64,000 bases of DNA from JAFGLZ01 sp964390905 (GCA_964390905.1 CAYMLO010000006.1:1-64000), one strand, 5' to 3'. Counted from the first letter of the stretch, positions 50,986 to 60,089 are shown. Numbers and translations are program-made. The notes: generated by a model not told the origin, from the letters alone.

Positions 50986-51992
50986 AGCGTCACTTCCACG
51001 CCCGTCTCGGCGCTCTGGTAGATGGCGTCAAGCAGCACGTTGGTCCGAATCGCCTCAGCCAGGGGGACGATCGGTTCGTGGTTCTCGATGACGGCCCGGT
51101 TGAAGTCCTCGATGATGGGAGCATGGACGTTCTCGGCATTGGGCAGATCCAGTTCCTGGATGTCCCGGCCGACGGTCTTGACGACCGGCCCGCCGTCGTA
51201 CGGATGCCACTTGACCTTCGCCTCGGTGCCGATGATCTCGAACTCGTGCGACCACGTCTTGGAGTTCCAGTTGAAGCTGGCGACGACCTGCGGCCCACCG
51301 TCGTATTCGATGATGATGGCGGCCGAATCCTCGACCTCGTAGTCATGTGTTTGCGTGGCCAGCTTGGCGAACACGCGTCGCGGCATGCCGAGCAGGCCGA
51401 TCATCACGTCAAACATGTGCGTGCCCATGTCCGACAACGGCCCGCCGCCGCTTTTGGCCTTGACGACGCGCCAGAACTTCGGGTCGTCCGTGTCGGGGCT
51501 GAACCACGAGAAGAAGGTCATCCGGACCAGGACGACCTGCCCGAACTCGTGGTTGTCGAGCATCTGCTTGGCCTGCAGGTAGCGTGGGGTCAACCGACGG
51601 AAGTAGGCGCATCCGGCCTTCAGGCCTTGCGTGCCTGCCTTCTTGGCGGCTTCGACGGCTGGGGCGGCGTCGCCGGCCGTCAGGCCCAGCGGCTTCTCCA
51701 CCAGCACATGCCTGCCGGACGCCAGCACCTGAGCGGTTTGAGGGGCGTGCAGCCAGACGGGCGTGGCCAGGTAGACGGCGTTTGCGCCCATGGCGGACAG
51801 GGCTTCGTCCACATCCGCGTAGACCTCCTCGACGTCGAGCTCGCCGGCCAGCGCCGCGGCGCGATCCTGGGCGATGTCGCATACGCCGACGAGGCGGCCG
51901 CCCCCGCAGGACGCTAGCGCAGGGCCCACCCGCTTTCGAGCGATGTCGCCCGTTCCCACGAGCAGCCATCTCACGCCGTCGCTGTCACCCAT
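50982..51992 (-). CDS. Gfo/Idh/MocA family oxidoreductase
   Basis: About 336 aa. ATG 51992 follows AAGG by nine bases; ATG 52001 or GTG 52022 (overlapping the DegT stop) are alternatives. Rossmann N-terminus WLLVGTGDIARKRVGPAL (10-27), then AVYLATPVWLHAPQTAQVLASGRHVLVEKPLGLT, with the family EKP Lys near 100. C-terminal GFO_IDH_MocA_C sheet: VVLVRMTFFSW, GGGPLSDMGTHMFDVMIGLLG (catalytic Asp/His), DYEVEDSAAIIIEYDGG. Oxidises a hydroxyl on a sugar, sugar nucleotide or cyclitol with NAD(P). Beside a DegT aminotransferase this pair is the standard way to make 3-amino sugars or aminocyclitols via a keto intermediate. Confidence 0.9.
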   Translation of the reverse strand: MGDSDGVRWLLVGTGDIARKRVGPALASCGGGRLVGVCDIAQDRAAALAGELDVEEVYADVDEALSAMGANAVYLATPVWLHAPQTAQVLASGRHVLVEKPLGLTAGDAAPAVEAAKKAGTQGLKAGCAYFRRLTPRYLQAKQMLDNHEFGQVVLVRMTFFSWFSPDTDDPKFWRVVKAKSGGGPLSDMGTHMFDVMIGLLGMPRRVFAKLATQTHDYEVEDSAAIIIEYDGGPQVVASFNWNSKTWSHEFEIIGTEAKVKWHPYDGGPVVKTVGRDIQELDLPNAENVHAPIIEDFNRAVIENHEPIVPLAEAIRTNVLLDAIYQSAETGVEVTL

Positions 51993-52018
51993 TCGTGCCA
52001 TCCTTGCTTGCGAGCGGA

Positions 52019-53176
52019 TCACCCCACCTCGGCGATGCTCTTCTTGATCGCGCCCGCCACGTAGGCCAGGTCCTCGTCGGTGGACTGCGCGAACACGGGC
52101 AGGCTGAGCACCTGCGAGCACGCCCTCTCGGCCACCGGACAGTCGCTGCTGTCGTAGTCCAGGTCCGCGAACGCCTCCCAACTCCAGACGACCGGGTAGT
52201 GCAGGGCCGTGCCCACCTGATAGGTCTCCCTCAGGTGCTTCTGTAGGGCGTCGCGGGTGAACGACACCTTGTCCGTGTCGAGCCGCACGACGTACAGACA
52301 CGCCCCATGGCCGTCCGCGATGCCGGCCGGGAGGATCAACGCGTCCACGTCGGCCAGCAGCTCGTTCATCTTCTTCATCGCCGCCAGCTTCTCGCGTACG
52401 ATCCGGTCCGCCTTGGCGATCTGCGTCAGGCCGACCGCCAGCTGGGGTTTGCTCAGCCGGTAATTGAACCCGACGCTGACCACGCGCAGGCCGGGTCCGC
52501 CGTAGACGTAACCGAACGTTTTCTTCTGGCGAACCGCCTCGGCGAACTCGGCGTCATCGGTCGTCACCGCGCCGCCCTCGCCCAGCGTCGTGATGTTCTT
52601 GTTGGACTGAAAGCTGTAGCAGCTCGCCTTGCCGGCTGCGCCGATGGGCTTGCCCCGATACGCCGTCCCGACTGCATGAGCGGCGTCGTAGATCACGGGA
52701 ATGCCCGTCTCGGTCGTGATTGCGTCGAAGCCGTCGATGTCGACCGGGTGTCCGGCGAAATGGACAGGGATGATGGCCTGGGTCCGGTCAGTGATCTTTT
52801 CGCGTACGCGGTTTGGGTCGAGACACAGCGAGTGCGGATCGACGTCGGCGAAGACTACCTTGGCGCCTCGTGCCGAGGCGCAGGTTGCCGTGCAGACGAA
52901 GGTCAGCGGTGTGGTGATCACCTCGTCGTCCGGACCGATCCCCAGCACCATCATGCATGTGTCGAGCGCCGTGCCGCAGGAGTTGACGGCGATCGCGTAT
53001 TGGGCGCCCTCGTGCTGGGCGAATGCCTTCTGGAAGTCCGTTTCCTCAGGCAGGGGGAAGAAGTTGCCGTTCTCCCGCGTCGCAGCGGCCGCGACGCGCG
53101 TTGCGGCCGCCACGTCGTCCTCCTCGAACAGGCCCCCCAGCGCACGGTACGGCACGGGCCGAATCTCATGTGTCAT
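52019..53176 (-). CDS. DegT/DnrJ/EryC1/StrS aminotransferase
   Basis: PLP-dependent sugar aminotransferase, 385 aa, family length. Markers: FFPLPEETDFQKAFAQHEGAQYAIAVNSCGTALDT, GIGPDDEVITTPLTFVCTATC, VIPVHFAGHPVDIDG, VIYDAAHAVGTAYRG (PLP-ring Asp/His), CYSFQSNKNITTLGEGG with the PLP lysine of SNK near 193, and FNYRLSKPQLAVGLTQI. Transfers an amino group, usually from glutamate, to a keto sugar or keto cyclitol. The oxidoreductase gene directly follows. Confidence 0.92.
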   Translation of the reverse strand: MTHEIRPVPYRALGGLFEEDDVAAATRVAAAATRENGNFFPLPEETDFQKAFAQHEGAQYAIAVNSCGTALDTCMMVLGIGPDDEVITTPLTFVCTATCASARGAKVVFADVDPHSLCLDPNRVREKITDRTQAIIPVHFAGHPVDIDGFDAITTETGIPVIYDAAHAVGTAYRGKPIGAAGKASCYSFQSNKNITTLGEGGAVTTDDAEFAEAVRQKKTFGYVYGGPGLRVVSVGFNYRLSKPQLAVGLTQIAKADRIVREKLAAMKKMNELLADVDALILPAGIADGHGACLYVVRLDTDKVSFTRDALQKHLRETYQVGTALHYPVVWSWEAFADLDYDSSDCPVAERACSQVLSLPVFAQSTDEDLAYVAGAIKKSIAEVG

Positions 53177-53208
53177 CCAGGCGCTCCTCGTCTGTGGCCA
53201 GACGTGGG

Positions 53209-54129
53209 CTACGCCCGATCATCGGAGTACCCTCGACGATCGAGCTTCAGCGACGGCGTGCCTGACCCCAAAGGGACCGCCTCGCGATAGACCCGGGCGA
53301 TGTCCGCTCCCGTTGCGGCCACGCATTCCAGGCCGACGGTCTCGGCGATCGCGAACGCATGCCCGATGATGCTCTCGAGCGTCTCCCGCCGAAAATCGCC
53401 CGGCCTGCCGTACTCGAAGATGTTGTGCGTCAGACCGCGGATGATCTTGACGGGTACGTCTGCGTCCAGCTGGCGCCGGACGGCCTTGTCGATCGTGTAC
53501 CAGTGGTTCTTGGCGTCAACCAGTTCAACGCGGAGATCCTGCGGATGCTGACCGCCCCACATCCGCGAGTCGGGGTCGACCGTCACGGGGATCTCGACGA
53601 AATCGAGGTCGCCGGCAAGCAACCGGTTGTAGCGATGGGCGAAATGCACGTCGAGCGGCGCGCCGGCGTGAATCGACGCGCACTGCGGGAGCACGCGCGT
53701 GGGCATCGACGTGGTCCCATGCCGGAATCCCAGGTCGTACAAGACGCCGTAGGTGAAATCGTTCGTCGAGGCGTAGCCGATGCAGATGTTGTCTGGGGCG
53801 ACGCCCAGGACCTGCGCGAAGCGATCCGAGGCGGCACCGATGATTCTCGACTGCTTCTCCGGGCCGTAGACGCCCAGGAATTCCTCATAACCTTCGGCGG
53901 CGGGGTGGACATGCAGTCCCAGTTCGTGTCCGCGCTCGGCCAACTCCCGATACAGCGACGTGTGGGCCTCCGCATCGGTGGGCAGGATGTGGAACGATCC
54001 CCGCAGCCCGCGGGCCTCGAGGACCTCGGCGAAGCCGCGCACGGCCCGCTCGCCCAGCGCCGGGTCATTCACCGCTGGCTGCGTGGCTTCGCAGTCGATA
54101 AACATCGAGAAGTAGAGCCGGTCGCCCAT
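53209..54129 (-). CDS. Polysaccharide deacetylase-like (NodB-fold) protein
   Basis: 306 aa from ATG 54129 (AAGG six bases upstream; an in-frame TTG further up is less likely). NodB-type distorted barrel: YFSMFIDCEATQ (first catalytic Asp), GLRGSFHILPTDAEA, RGHELGLHVHPAAEGYEEF (H-x-H metal pair about 78-80), YGVLYDLGFRHGTTSMPTR, DFVEIPVTVDPDSRMW. No signal peptide, so it acts inside the cell, perhaps on a small N-acetylated intermediate rather than on a polymer. This suits a position between an aminotransferase and a propeller gene. Confidence 0.8.
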   Translation of the reverse strand: MGDRLYFSMFIDCEATQPAVNDPALGERAVRGFAEVLEARGLRGSFHILPTDAEAHTSLYRELAERGHELGLHVHPAAEGYEEFLGVYGPEKQSRIIGAASDRFAQVLGVAPDNICIGYASTNDFTYGVLYDLGFRHGTTSMPTRVLPQCASIHAGAPLDVHFAHRYNRLLAGDLDFVEIPVTVDPDSRMWGGQHPQDLRVELVDAKNHWYTIDKAVRRQLDADVPVKIIRGLTHNIFEYGRPGDFRRETLESIIGHAFAIAETVGLECVAATGADIARVYREAVPLGSGTPSLKLDRRGYSDDRA

Positions 54130-54166
54130 GTCAGGCCTTGCCAATCACCCCCGCGCCCCGGTGTGG

Positions 54167-55348
54167 TCATACGTCGATGGCGCCCGAGATCTCCCACAGA
54201 TAGCCGCTGCGATGCGGCACGTCGTTTTCGCCGGCGTAGATCGTGCCGTCCGCGGCGATCGTCATGTCATGAACCTGCCAGGCCTGCTCGCCCGCGGTCG
54301 GGTCGTAGATGGGGCCGAGGTGGGTCATCTCGCCGTTGGCCGGATCGTAGCGGAACAGATTCGCCCCGCCGTCGCGCCCGCACGAGCCGTAGAGCAATCC
54401 GTCCGGTCCGTTGGCCATCCCCGTCAGCCGCCGACCAGGTGCCGGCTTGCCCACCAGATCCACCTCGAACGTGTCCGGATCGATCCGGCACAGCGTGCCC
54501 TCAGCCGTTCCCATGTAGACCGCACCGTCCGGCCCGGCATGCTCGCCGTCGGACTTGACGTAGCACTCGCCGCCCTTGATCGACGGCAGGCCAGCGTCAA
54601 GGAACTGACGCTTCTTCTCGTCGGGATGATACCGCCAGAGTCGGAACGTCGTGGGCCCCGTGCCCGCGTTGGACCACGCCCGGGTCACGCCCCAGCACCC
54701 CCAGACGGCGCCGTTCCGGTCGATCACGAGTTGCTCGGCCTGGGCCATCGCCAACCCGCTGCCGAGTGGTCCGAGGTTCTCGCACCGCCCCGTCTTGATG
54801 TCGTAGACGAAGAGCGTCTCCGGCGTGAAGGCCTGCCCATACAAGAGGCCACGGTCCGCGTCCAGCACGAGGCTCTGGATGTATAGGTGCGGCAGCGGGC
54901 GATCAACGATCTCGATACGCTCTGTCTGCGGGTCGAACCGCACGATCGCGCCGCCCGGCGCTTCGTGGTACCGGTCAATCTCGTGCAGCAGCGCGGTGGC
55001 AGCCCAGACCTTGCCGTCCTTGTCGAACGTCAAGGATCGGTGGAACTTCGCATCGTACCGGTCGGCGACCTTCTGATAGCCCAGGCTGCGGAACGTCCCG
55101 CGCTGGCGATCGTACGCCCAGAAGATGTCCGTATTCAGCCGCGTCAGGCCGCACCAGACGGTCTGGCGTTCGTCGTCGGCCAGGATGCAGTCGAAGCTGA
55201 TCCAATCGTTGAACCAGTCGTCGTGTCGGCCGTCGACGAACTCGGCGTAGTCCCATGTCCCTTCTGTCGCGGGATGGACCTCGTCCTGGTTGAACCGGGC
55301 GTCAACGATCTTGAGGCATCGAACCTGCATGTTTCTAGCCACCGCCAT
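54167..55348 (-). CDS. SMP-30/gluconolactonase-like beta-propeller protein
   Basis: 393 aa (ATG 55348; ATG 55330 with GGTGG upstream is an alternative). No signal peptide. Propeller-like repeats: CILADDERQTVWCGLTRLN, SLTFDKDGKVWAATALLHEID, LVLDADRGLLYGQAFTPETLF, LVIDRNGAVWGCWGVT, GPDGAVYMGTAEGTLCRID, MANGPDGLLYGSCGRDG, TIAADGTIYAGENDVPH. Resembles streptogramin lyase/SMP-30 type enzymes, which use lactone or ring-opening chemistry around a central metal; here metal residues cannot be pinned down. It opens the eight-gene cluster and is divergent from the ABHD14-like gene. Confidence 0.65.
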   Translation of the reverse strand: MAVARNMQVRCLKIVDARFNQDEVHPATEGTWDYAEFVDGRHDDWFNDWISFDCILADDERQTVWCGLTRLNTDIFWAYDRQRGTFRSLGYQKVADRYDAKFHRSLTFDKDGKVWAATALLHEIDRYHEAPGGAIVRFDPQTERIEIVDRPLPHLYIQSLVLDADRGLLYGQAFTPETLFVYDIKTGRCENLGPLGSGLAMAQAEQLVIDRNGAVWGCWGVTRAWSNAGTGPTTFRLWRYHPDEKKRQFLDAGLPSIKGGECYVKSDGEHAGPDGAVYMGTAEGTLCRIDPDTFEVDLVGKPAPGRRLTGMANGPDGLLYGSCGRDGGANLFRYDPANGEMTHLGPIYDPTAGEQAWQVHDMTIAADGTIYAGENDVPHRSGYLWEISGAIDV

Positions 55349-55363
55349 AAAGGGGATTCATTC

Positions 55364-55391
55364 TTGCGACCGCAACCTGTGGGAGTATGAT
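55364..55391 (+). promoter_or_regulatory. Putative promoter of the ABHD14-like gene
   Basis: TTGCGA (55364-55369), 16-base spacer, TATGAT (55386-55391). Transcription would start near 55398, beyond an in-frame ATG at 55387, which supports the GTG at 55480 as the real start. Confidence 0.5.
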
Positions 55392-55479
55392 AGCGGTTCA
55401 GTCGTCTGTCGTCATGTGGTCGCGGAGACGAAGGTGCGGACTGCGGCCGAGACCGCCATCTGATTGGGGGATCTGCTTC

Positions 55480-56223
55480 GTGGCGAAGGTGTGCTATCTT
55501 GCAGCCGTCGTGGCGGTCGTGACGTCGTCCGGTTGTCAGAAGGAGCCGCAGAGCGCTCAGAGGGGGCCCCAGAGCACCGCGAAGACAGACGCCCCGAAGG
55601 AAATCCGCGTGGAATCGCTCGAGATCACCGTCGATGGCGTTGCCATCCACTGCCTGACGGCTGGGCCTGCCGACGGGTTGCCCGTCGTCCTTCTGCACGG
55701 GGCCAGGTTCAGCGCCGACACCTGGCGGGAGCTCGGAACGCTGGAGGTGCTGGCCAAGGCGGGCCATCGTGCGATCGCCGTCGATCTGCCCGGATACGGT
55801 CGGTCGCCGAAGGCGCGCGTCGATCCCGCCGCGTGGCTGGGCACGTTGCTGGACAAGCTGTCACCGCACAAGTGCGTGGTCGTTTCGCCGTCCATGAGCG
55901 GTCGGTTCTCCCTGCCGCTGGCCACGGGTGACCCGCAGAAGCTGGCCGGCTTCGTGCCGATCGCCCCGGTCGGGATTCCCGATTACAGGGACCGGCTCGC
56001 ACGCATCACCGTGCCCACGCTCATCGTATGGGGTCAGAACGACAAGGTGGTTCCCCTCGACCTGGCGGATCTCCTGGCCGAGAAGATCCCCGATGCGAAG
56101 AAACTGATCCTGCCAGGGGCGAGGCACCCCTGCTATCTCGACGCCCCCGACGCGTTCCACAAGACGCTGCTCGACTTCCTCGGCGGCCTTTCGGGCTCTA
56201 CTCGTCCCCGCCCGCCTTCTTGA
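55480..56223 (+). CDS. ABHD14-like alpha/beta hydrolase
   Basis: Serine hydrolase of about 247 aa. The GTG at 55480 begins a signal-like segment (4-17) ending SSGC (Cys19), a weak lipobox, so it may be a lipoprotein. The fold is clear: PVVLLHGARFSADTW (oxyanion), AIAVDLPGYGRSPKA, then the nucleophile elbow SPSMSG rather than the usual G-x-S-x-G, as in mammalian ABHD14 proteins (SPSLSG). The acid is in IVWGQNDKVVP and the His in LPGARHPCYLD. Mammalian ABHD14B removes acetyl groups from lysine, but that cannot be transferred by eye. The 3' end overlaps the opposite gene by 26 bases. Confidence 0.8.
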   Translation: MAKVCYLAAVVAVVTSSGCQKEPQSAQRGPQSTAKTDAPKEIRVESLEITVDGVAIHCLTAGPADGLPVVLLHGARFSADTWRELGTLEVLAKAGHRAIAVDLPGYGRSPKARVDPAAWLGTLLDKLSPHKCVVVSPSMSGRFSLPLATGDPQKLAGFVPIAPVGIPDYRDRLARITVPTLIVWGQNDKVVPLDLADLLAEKIPDAKKLILPGARHPCYLDAPDAFHKTLLDFLGGLSGSTRPRPPS

Positions 56224-58048
56224 GGTCCCTTTTTAACTTGTCGATCTCGCGCGCGAACATGCGCCTTCCGCTGAAGTACCTGCCGTCGGCCACGCCCGCG
56301 TACTTCTTGCGGTTCGTCAGGACGTCCTTGCGAAGAGCCAGCGCCTGATCCAACGCCTTTCGAAACAGTGTGACCCGCTGTCGCCCCTTCGACGCCCTGG
56401 CGACGTCTCGCAGGCGGAACACATCGACCAGACGCTCTGCGTAGTCGGTGGACCGCGTGATCCGTTCGATCCTGGCCTTGACCTGTTCATCCGCAGCCAG
56501 CGTTCGAGCCCGCTCGAGGTAGCCTCGGAGTTCGGCAAGGAGCTTCCGATTGAAGACCGCCCGCGCGTTGCGCGGCGCGCCTCCGGGGAAATGCTTGCGA
56601 CTCTTTGCCACCTTCTGTTCGAGCGCTTCGTGGTAGGCCTTCATCGGCTCGGCGGCCCGGACGTAGAACTTCTTGTAGAACTCCTCGAGCAGCGCGCTGA
56701 CGTCCGTCGTGTGGTCCCACAGCAGCCGCGCTGCGACGTAGTGCACCAGGAAGTTGCTCCAGATGTTCGCCGTCGTGTACTGCGTGTACAGCCCCTCGAG
56801 CCCGAGCTTCTTGAAGTGCGGGATGTCGGCGGCGACCGTGTGCACGATCGGCCAGGGCAGGTCCAGCCAGTTCACCTTGTAGTAGTACTCGTAGAAGCAG
56901 ATGTGTTGGGTGTGCTTCCGCCACGCCGCGATCAGCTCGCTGTACCGCCGGTTCGGCTTGCACGTCGGGTCGTTGACGGGATGGGCCAGACAGTAGTCCT
57001 CGTAGTGGCAGATCACGACGGCCAGGTTCCGATGGCCCTTGATCTTTGGGTCCTTGGGCGGCCAGGTGTAGACGTTGTAGGCCCCCACGAGCATGAGCTG
57101 GTCTGGGAATTCCTTGGCCAACTCGGTGGCGACGCGGTTGTATAGGATCATCTGGCGGCGGGAGTAGCGTTGGTCGCGCGGCACGTCGGGCTCGTCCAGC
57201 TTGCGGCATTCCTCGCACTCACACCACATCTGGCCGTCGGTCGGCGACAAGGAGATGAGATCCGTCCCGGGGTTTTCACGCAGGATTTCACCCATGCGCC
57301 GCGCGATCTCAGCCGGGAGCTGGGGATTGGAGTTGCACAGTTTGCAGCTGCTGTCGCGGGAGCGTTTTCCGTTGATGAGCGCGTAGAACTCGGGATGCGT
57401 CTTGACGTATATCGAGCGAGGGATCAATCGGGCCTGCGTGTGGTACACGCCCGGCAGGATCCGATACGCCGGGGGAAGCGATGGGTCGCTAATCAGGTTG
57501 GTCCGGTTCCGCAGGTTCCACGCGTCGTCTTTGCCCACCCACCGCATGGGGAACGAGGGGGTCTGCCGGACGTCGAGCTGGTCGAGGCGGATCTCCTCGA
57601 GCTTCGGAATCACCTCGCCCAGCGGGCCGGGCAGGTACCACCGCGCGCCGAGCCTTTCAAGGAGCTCCGAGGCGGCGTACGCCACCCCATAGGGGCCGCC
57701 GCCGACGAGGGCGATGTCGCCGCCTCGCCGTCGCAGGACAAACCCCTCCTTGCCGAGGCCCTTGCGGTCTGCTTGCGGGATGACGGCGTCCGTCCATTGC
57801 GTCTGCCCGACCAGGATCCGGTTCCCCGCGATCTGCTGGTCGTCGGTTTGGATCGGTACGGTCACGCCCGTCATCTTCCTGAACGTCTCTTGTAGGTCGG
57901 TGGCGGTCCGCTTCGCCAAAGCGTCCGCCTTGCCGGACAAGACAAGGGTGGCCTGCGCCCGACCGTCGCCGACCAGGACGCCAGGTGAGGCGGCTTTGAC
58001 GGAGCATACGGACAACATCAACCAGGCAACTGTTATCGACGTCTTCAT
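56198..58048 (-). CDS. DUF4838-type secreted glycosidase-like protein
   Basis: About 616 aa from ATG 58048 (AGGGAGGGG upstream). Signal 1-19, ending VKAA-S. An alpha-glucuronidase/hexosaminidase-type N-domain (about 22-135: LAKRTATDLQETFRKMTGVTVPI, ALVGGGPYGVAYAASELLERLGARWYLPG), then the DUF4838 barrel from about 180: HTQARLIPRSIYVKTHPEFYALINGKR, TDLISLSPTDGQMWCECEECRK, LNAVxxCHYEDY-like AVVICHYEDYCLAHP, and HICFYEYYYKV. Followed by a helical tail with basic residues. Acts outside the cytoplasm on glycans; substrate unknown. Its start overlaps the stop of a 44-aa membrane protein, and a sodium symporter gene lies upstream, so uptake and degradation are linked. Confidence 0.8.
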   Translation of the reverse strand: MKTSITVAWLMLSVCSVKAASPGVLVGDGRAQATLVLSGKADALAKRTATDLQETFRKMTGVTVPIQTDDQQIAGNRILVGQTQWTDAVIPQADRKGLGKEGFVLRRRGGDIALVGGGPYGVAYAASELLERLGARWYLPGPLGEVIPKLEEIRLDQLDVRQTPSFPMRWVGKDDAWNLRNRTNLISDPSLPPAYRILPGVYHTQARLIPRSIYVKTHPEFYALINGKRSRDSSCKLCNSNPQLPAEIARRMGEILRENPGTDLISLSPTDGQMWCECEECRKLDEPDVPRDQRYSRRQMILYNRVATELAKEFPDQLMLVGAYNVYTWPPKDPKIKGHRNLAVVICHYEDYCLAHPVNDPTCKPNRRYSELIAAWRKHTQHICFYEYYYKVNWLDLPWPIVHTVAADIPHFKKLGLEGLYTQYTTANIWSNFLVHYVAARLLWDHTTDVSALLEEFYKKFYVRAAEPMKAYHEALEQKVAKSRKHFPGGAPRNARAVFNRKLLAELRGYLERARTLAADEQVKARIERITRSTDYAERLVDVFRLRDVARASKGRQRVTLFRKALDQALALRKDVLTNRKKYAGVADGRYFSGRRMFAREIDKLKRDLKKAGGDE

Positions 58049-58182
58049 CAGTCTGCCCCTCCCTTTGTACGCGCGCTCATTCTTCTGCGCATGGCCGCGA
58101 ATTCCTTGATCGGGACGACGATCCAGATCACCAGAATGATCAACCCGATCAGCCACACGCCCCAGGTCATCCAGTCAAACAC
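58048..58182 (-). CDS. 44-aa single-helix membrane protein
   Basis: Small gene: GTG 58182 with GGAG eight bases upstream (or ATG 58170), TGA at 58050-58048 overlapping the next ATG (TGATG). The protein has a hydrophobic helix (about 8-24; WLIGLIILVIWIVVPI) and a positively charged tail (MRRRMSARTKGG). It lies 55 bases after the sodium/solute symporter gene in the same direction, a place where small accessory proteins of SSS transporters are found. It is below the usual length cut-off of gene callers. The reading is supported by tight coupling, composition and start site, not by homology. Confidence 0.6.
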   Translation of the reverse strand: MFDWMTWGVWLIGLIILVIWIVVPIKEFAAMRRRMSARTKGGAD

Positions 58183-58237
58183 GGTCGCGACTCCATGCAG
58201 GCGGCGCCGCGGCAGGGGCGCCCGCCCGCGATTCGAT

Positions 58238-59968
58238 TCAATCGCTGCAGACGCGGATCAGCCCGCCGCAGAAGAACACCAGCATCCCGCCCACCGCGGT
58301 CGCAGAGGCGCCTCCGAACCCTACGCTGCCCGACAAAACGCCGACCAGGAAGACCACGAACCCGACGCCGAGGAGCGCCAGCCCGAGCTTTCCACGCGCC
58401 GAGACCGGCATGAGCGTCAGCCCCGCCGCTTCGCCGTCTTCTTCGGTTGAGGCGGAGAACGCCTGGTAGATCCGTTCCATGGCCGGGGTGGCCGGTTGGC
58501 GGCGGAAACAGAGCGTCACGATGGGCGTGCCGACCAGCGCAGCGGCCGTGCTGGCGATGGCCGCGAGGCTCTTGGCCCACTTGCCCCAATCGTCGACCTG
58601 GCCAAACAGCACCTCGACAGCACGATACGAGCTCAGGTCGGGGTTGCCCTTGAAGAACAGGTAGCACCACAGGCCCGCCAGCGCGCCGATGACGTACCCG
58701 CCGACCGCGCCTTGCCAATTGGTCCTCCGCCACAGCAGCCCGTACACGATCGCGATGACGAAGATGGGCATGTCGAAGATGGCGACGATGGTCAGGTTCG
58801 CTTGTACCACGCCGGCGAACCGGCCGACCACGTAATGGGCAAACAGGATCATCAACGCGCCGGCGACCAGCGTCGAGATCCGCACCACGACCAGCAGGTG
58901 CTTGGGCGACGCCTTGCGGCGGATGTTGTGGTACACGTCGTTGACGAACAGCGTCGCGACCGAGTTGATGTCCGCGCTGATGGTGGACATCTGCGACGCC
59001 AGCAGCCCGCACATCACCAGGCCCAGCACGCCCGCAGGGAGATACCGCGCGAAGAACAACGGCATGGCCTGGTCGCCCTTCTCCAGGCCGGGGATCAGTT
59101 GCGTCACCGCGAGCGCCGGCAGCAGCCAGAGAAACGCGAACGGCGTGGTGATGATGCCGGACAGCACCATGCCCTTCGCTACGGTTCGCGGATCCCGACC
59201 GCCAAACGCCCGCTGCAGGATCCCCTGGTCAATGCACGCCCACTTGATGCTGAGCAGGATCATCGAAATGATGAACAGCCAGTTGAACTCCTGACCGCGG
59301 GAGACGAGCACCAGGTGATCGGCCATGCCCTGGGCGCGGAGCGTCTCGATGAGCTTCGGCATCCAACCGACCGCGCTCATCGCCAAGGGTAAAACGATCA
59401 GTGCACCGGCCAACATGATGGCGAACTGGACGGTATCGGTGATGGCGACGGCCCAGGCGCCGCCCACTGCGCTATAGATGATGGCGATGACGGCGAAGGC
59501 GACGAACCACAGCCACGGGTTCTCCAGACCGGTGATCCCCCGCGCCGCGACCGTGGCCGCCGTCAGGATCACCGCCAACCAGAAGCAGAGCTTGAGCGCC
59601 CACAGCAGCCCGATGAACAGCCGGATGAACCGGTTGTAGCGCAGCTCGAGGAACTCCGGCACGGTCCGGATCCGCAGCCGCCGCATCATCGGCACGACGA
59701 AGAGCCCCGCGACGACGAGCATCATGTTGCCCACCCAGGTATGCCAGATGATGCCCAACCCGCTCTTGTAGGCCGACCCCGCCTGACCGATGAAGCTGTA
59801 CATGTTGACGTTGGTGGCCGTGATCGTCGCCGCCAGGATGAAGGGCGTGAGCTGTCGCCCGGCGACGTAGAAGTCGTCGGCCTCCTTGATCCAGCGCGAG
59901 ATCGCGACCCCCGTCACGAACATCAGGACCAGGAAAGCCGACACCAGGATCAGATCGATCGGGGACAT
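58238..59968 (-). CDS. Sodium/solute symporter (SSS family)
   Basis: Twelve to fourteen-helix transporter (576 aa), start ATG 59968 with GGAG five bases upstream (GTG 59983 is an alternative). LeuT-like symporter of the SGLT type: helix 1 with DLILVSAFLVLMFVTGV, EADDFYVAGRQLTPFILAATITATNVNMYSFIGQAGSAY (sodium and sugar-site region), PEFLELRYNRFIRLF, AVGGAWAVAITDTVQF, and STISADINSVATLFVNDVYH with the Na2-site Ser/Thr cluster. C-terminal extension of about 80 residues with two extra helices. Imports sugars or organic acids with Na+. Co-oriented with the 44-aa and DUF4838 genes. Confidence 0.92.
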   Translation of the reverse strand: MSPIDLILVSAFLVLMFVTGVAISRWIKEADDFYVAGRQLTPFILAATITATNVNMYSFIGQAGSAYKSGLGIIWHTWVGNMMLVVAGLFVVPMMRRLRIRTVPEFLELRYNRFIRLFIGLLWALKLCFWLAVILTAATVAARGITGLENPWLWFVAFAVIAIIYSAVGGAWAVAITDTVQFAIMLAGALIVLPLAMSAVGWMPKLIETLRAQGMADHLVLVSRGQEFNWLFIISMILLSIKWACIDQGILQRAFGGRDPRTVAKGMVLSGIITTPFAFLWLLPALAVTQLIPGLEKGDQAMPLFFARYLPAGVLGLVMCGLLASQMSTISADINSVATLFVNDVYHNIRRKASPKHLLVVVRISTLVAGALMILFAHYVVGRFAGVVQANLTIVAIFDMPIFVIAIVYGLLWRRTNWQGAVGGYVIGALAGLWCYLFFKGNPDLSSYRAVEVLFGQVDDWGKWAKSLAAIASTAAALVGTPIVTLCFRRQPATPAMERIYQAFSASTEEDGEAAGLTLMPVSARGKLGLALLGVGFVVFLVGVLSGSVGFGGASATAVGGMLVFFCGGLIRVCSD

Positions 59969-60089
59969 GCCGTCTCCGGTCACGGCTACCGTATGCGGAC
60001 GGACGTATATCGCAAACCCGCGCCAAGCGCGTGTGGGTCAGTCAATATAGGCCCGCGAGCCACAGGGAAGCAAGACGCAAGGCGTAGGT

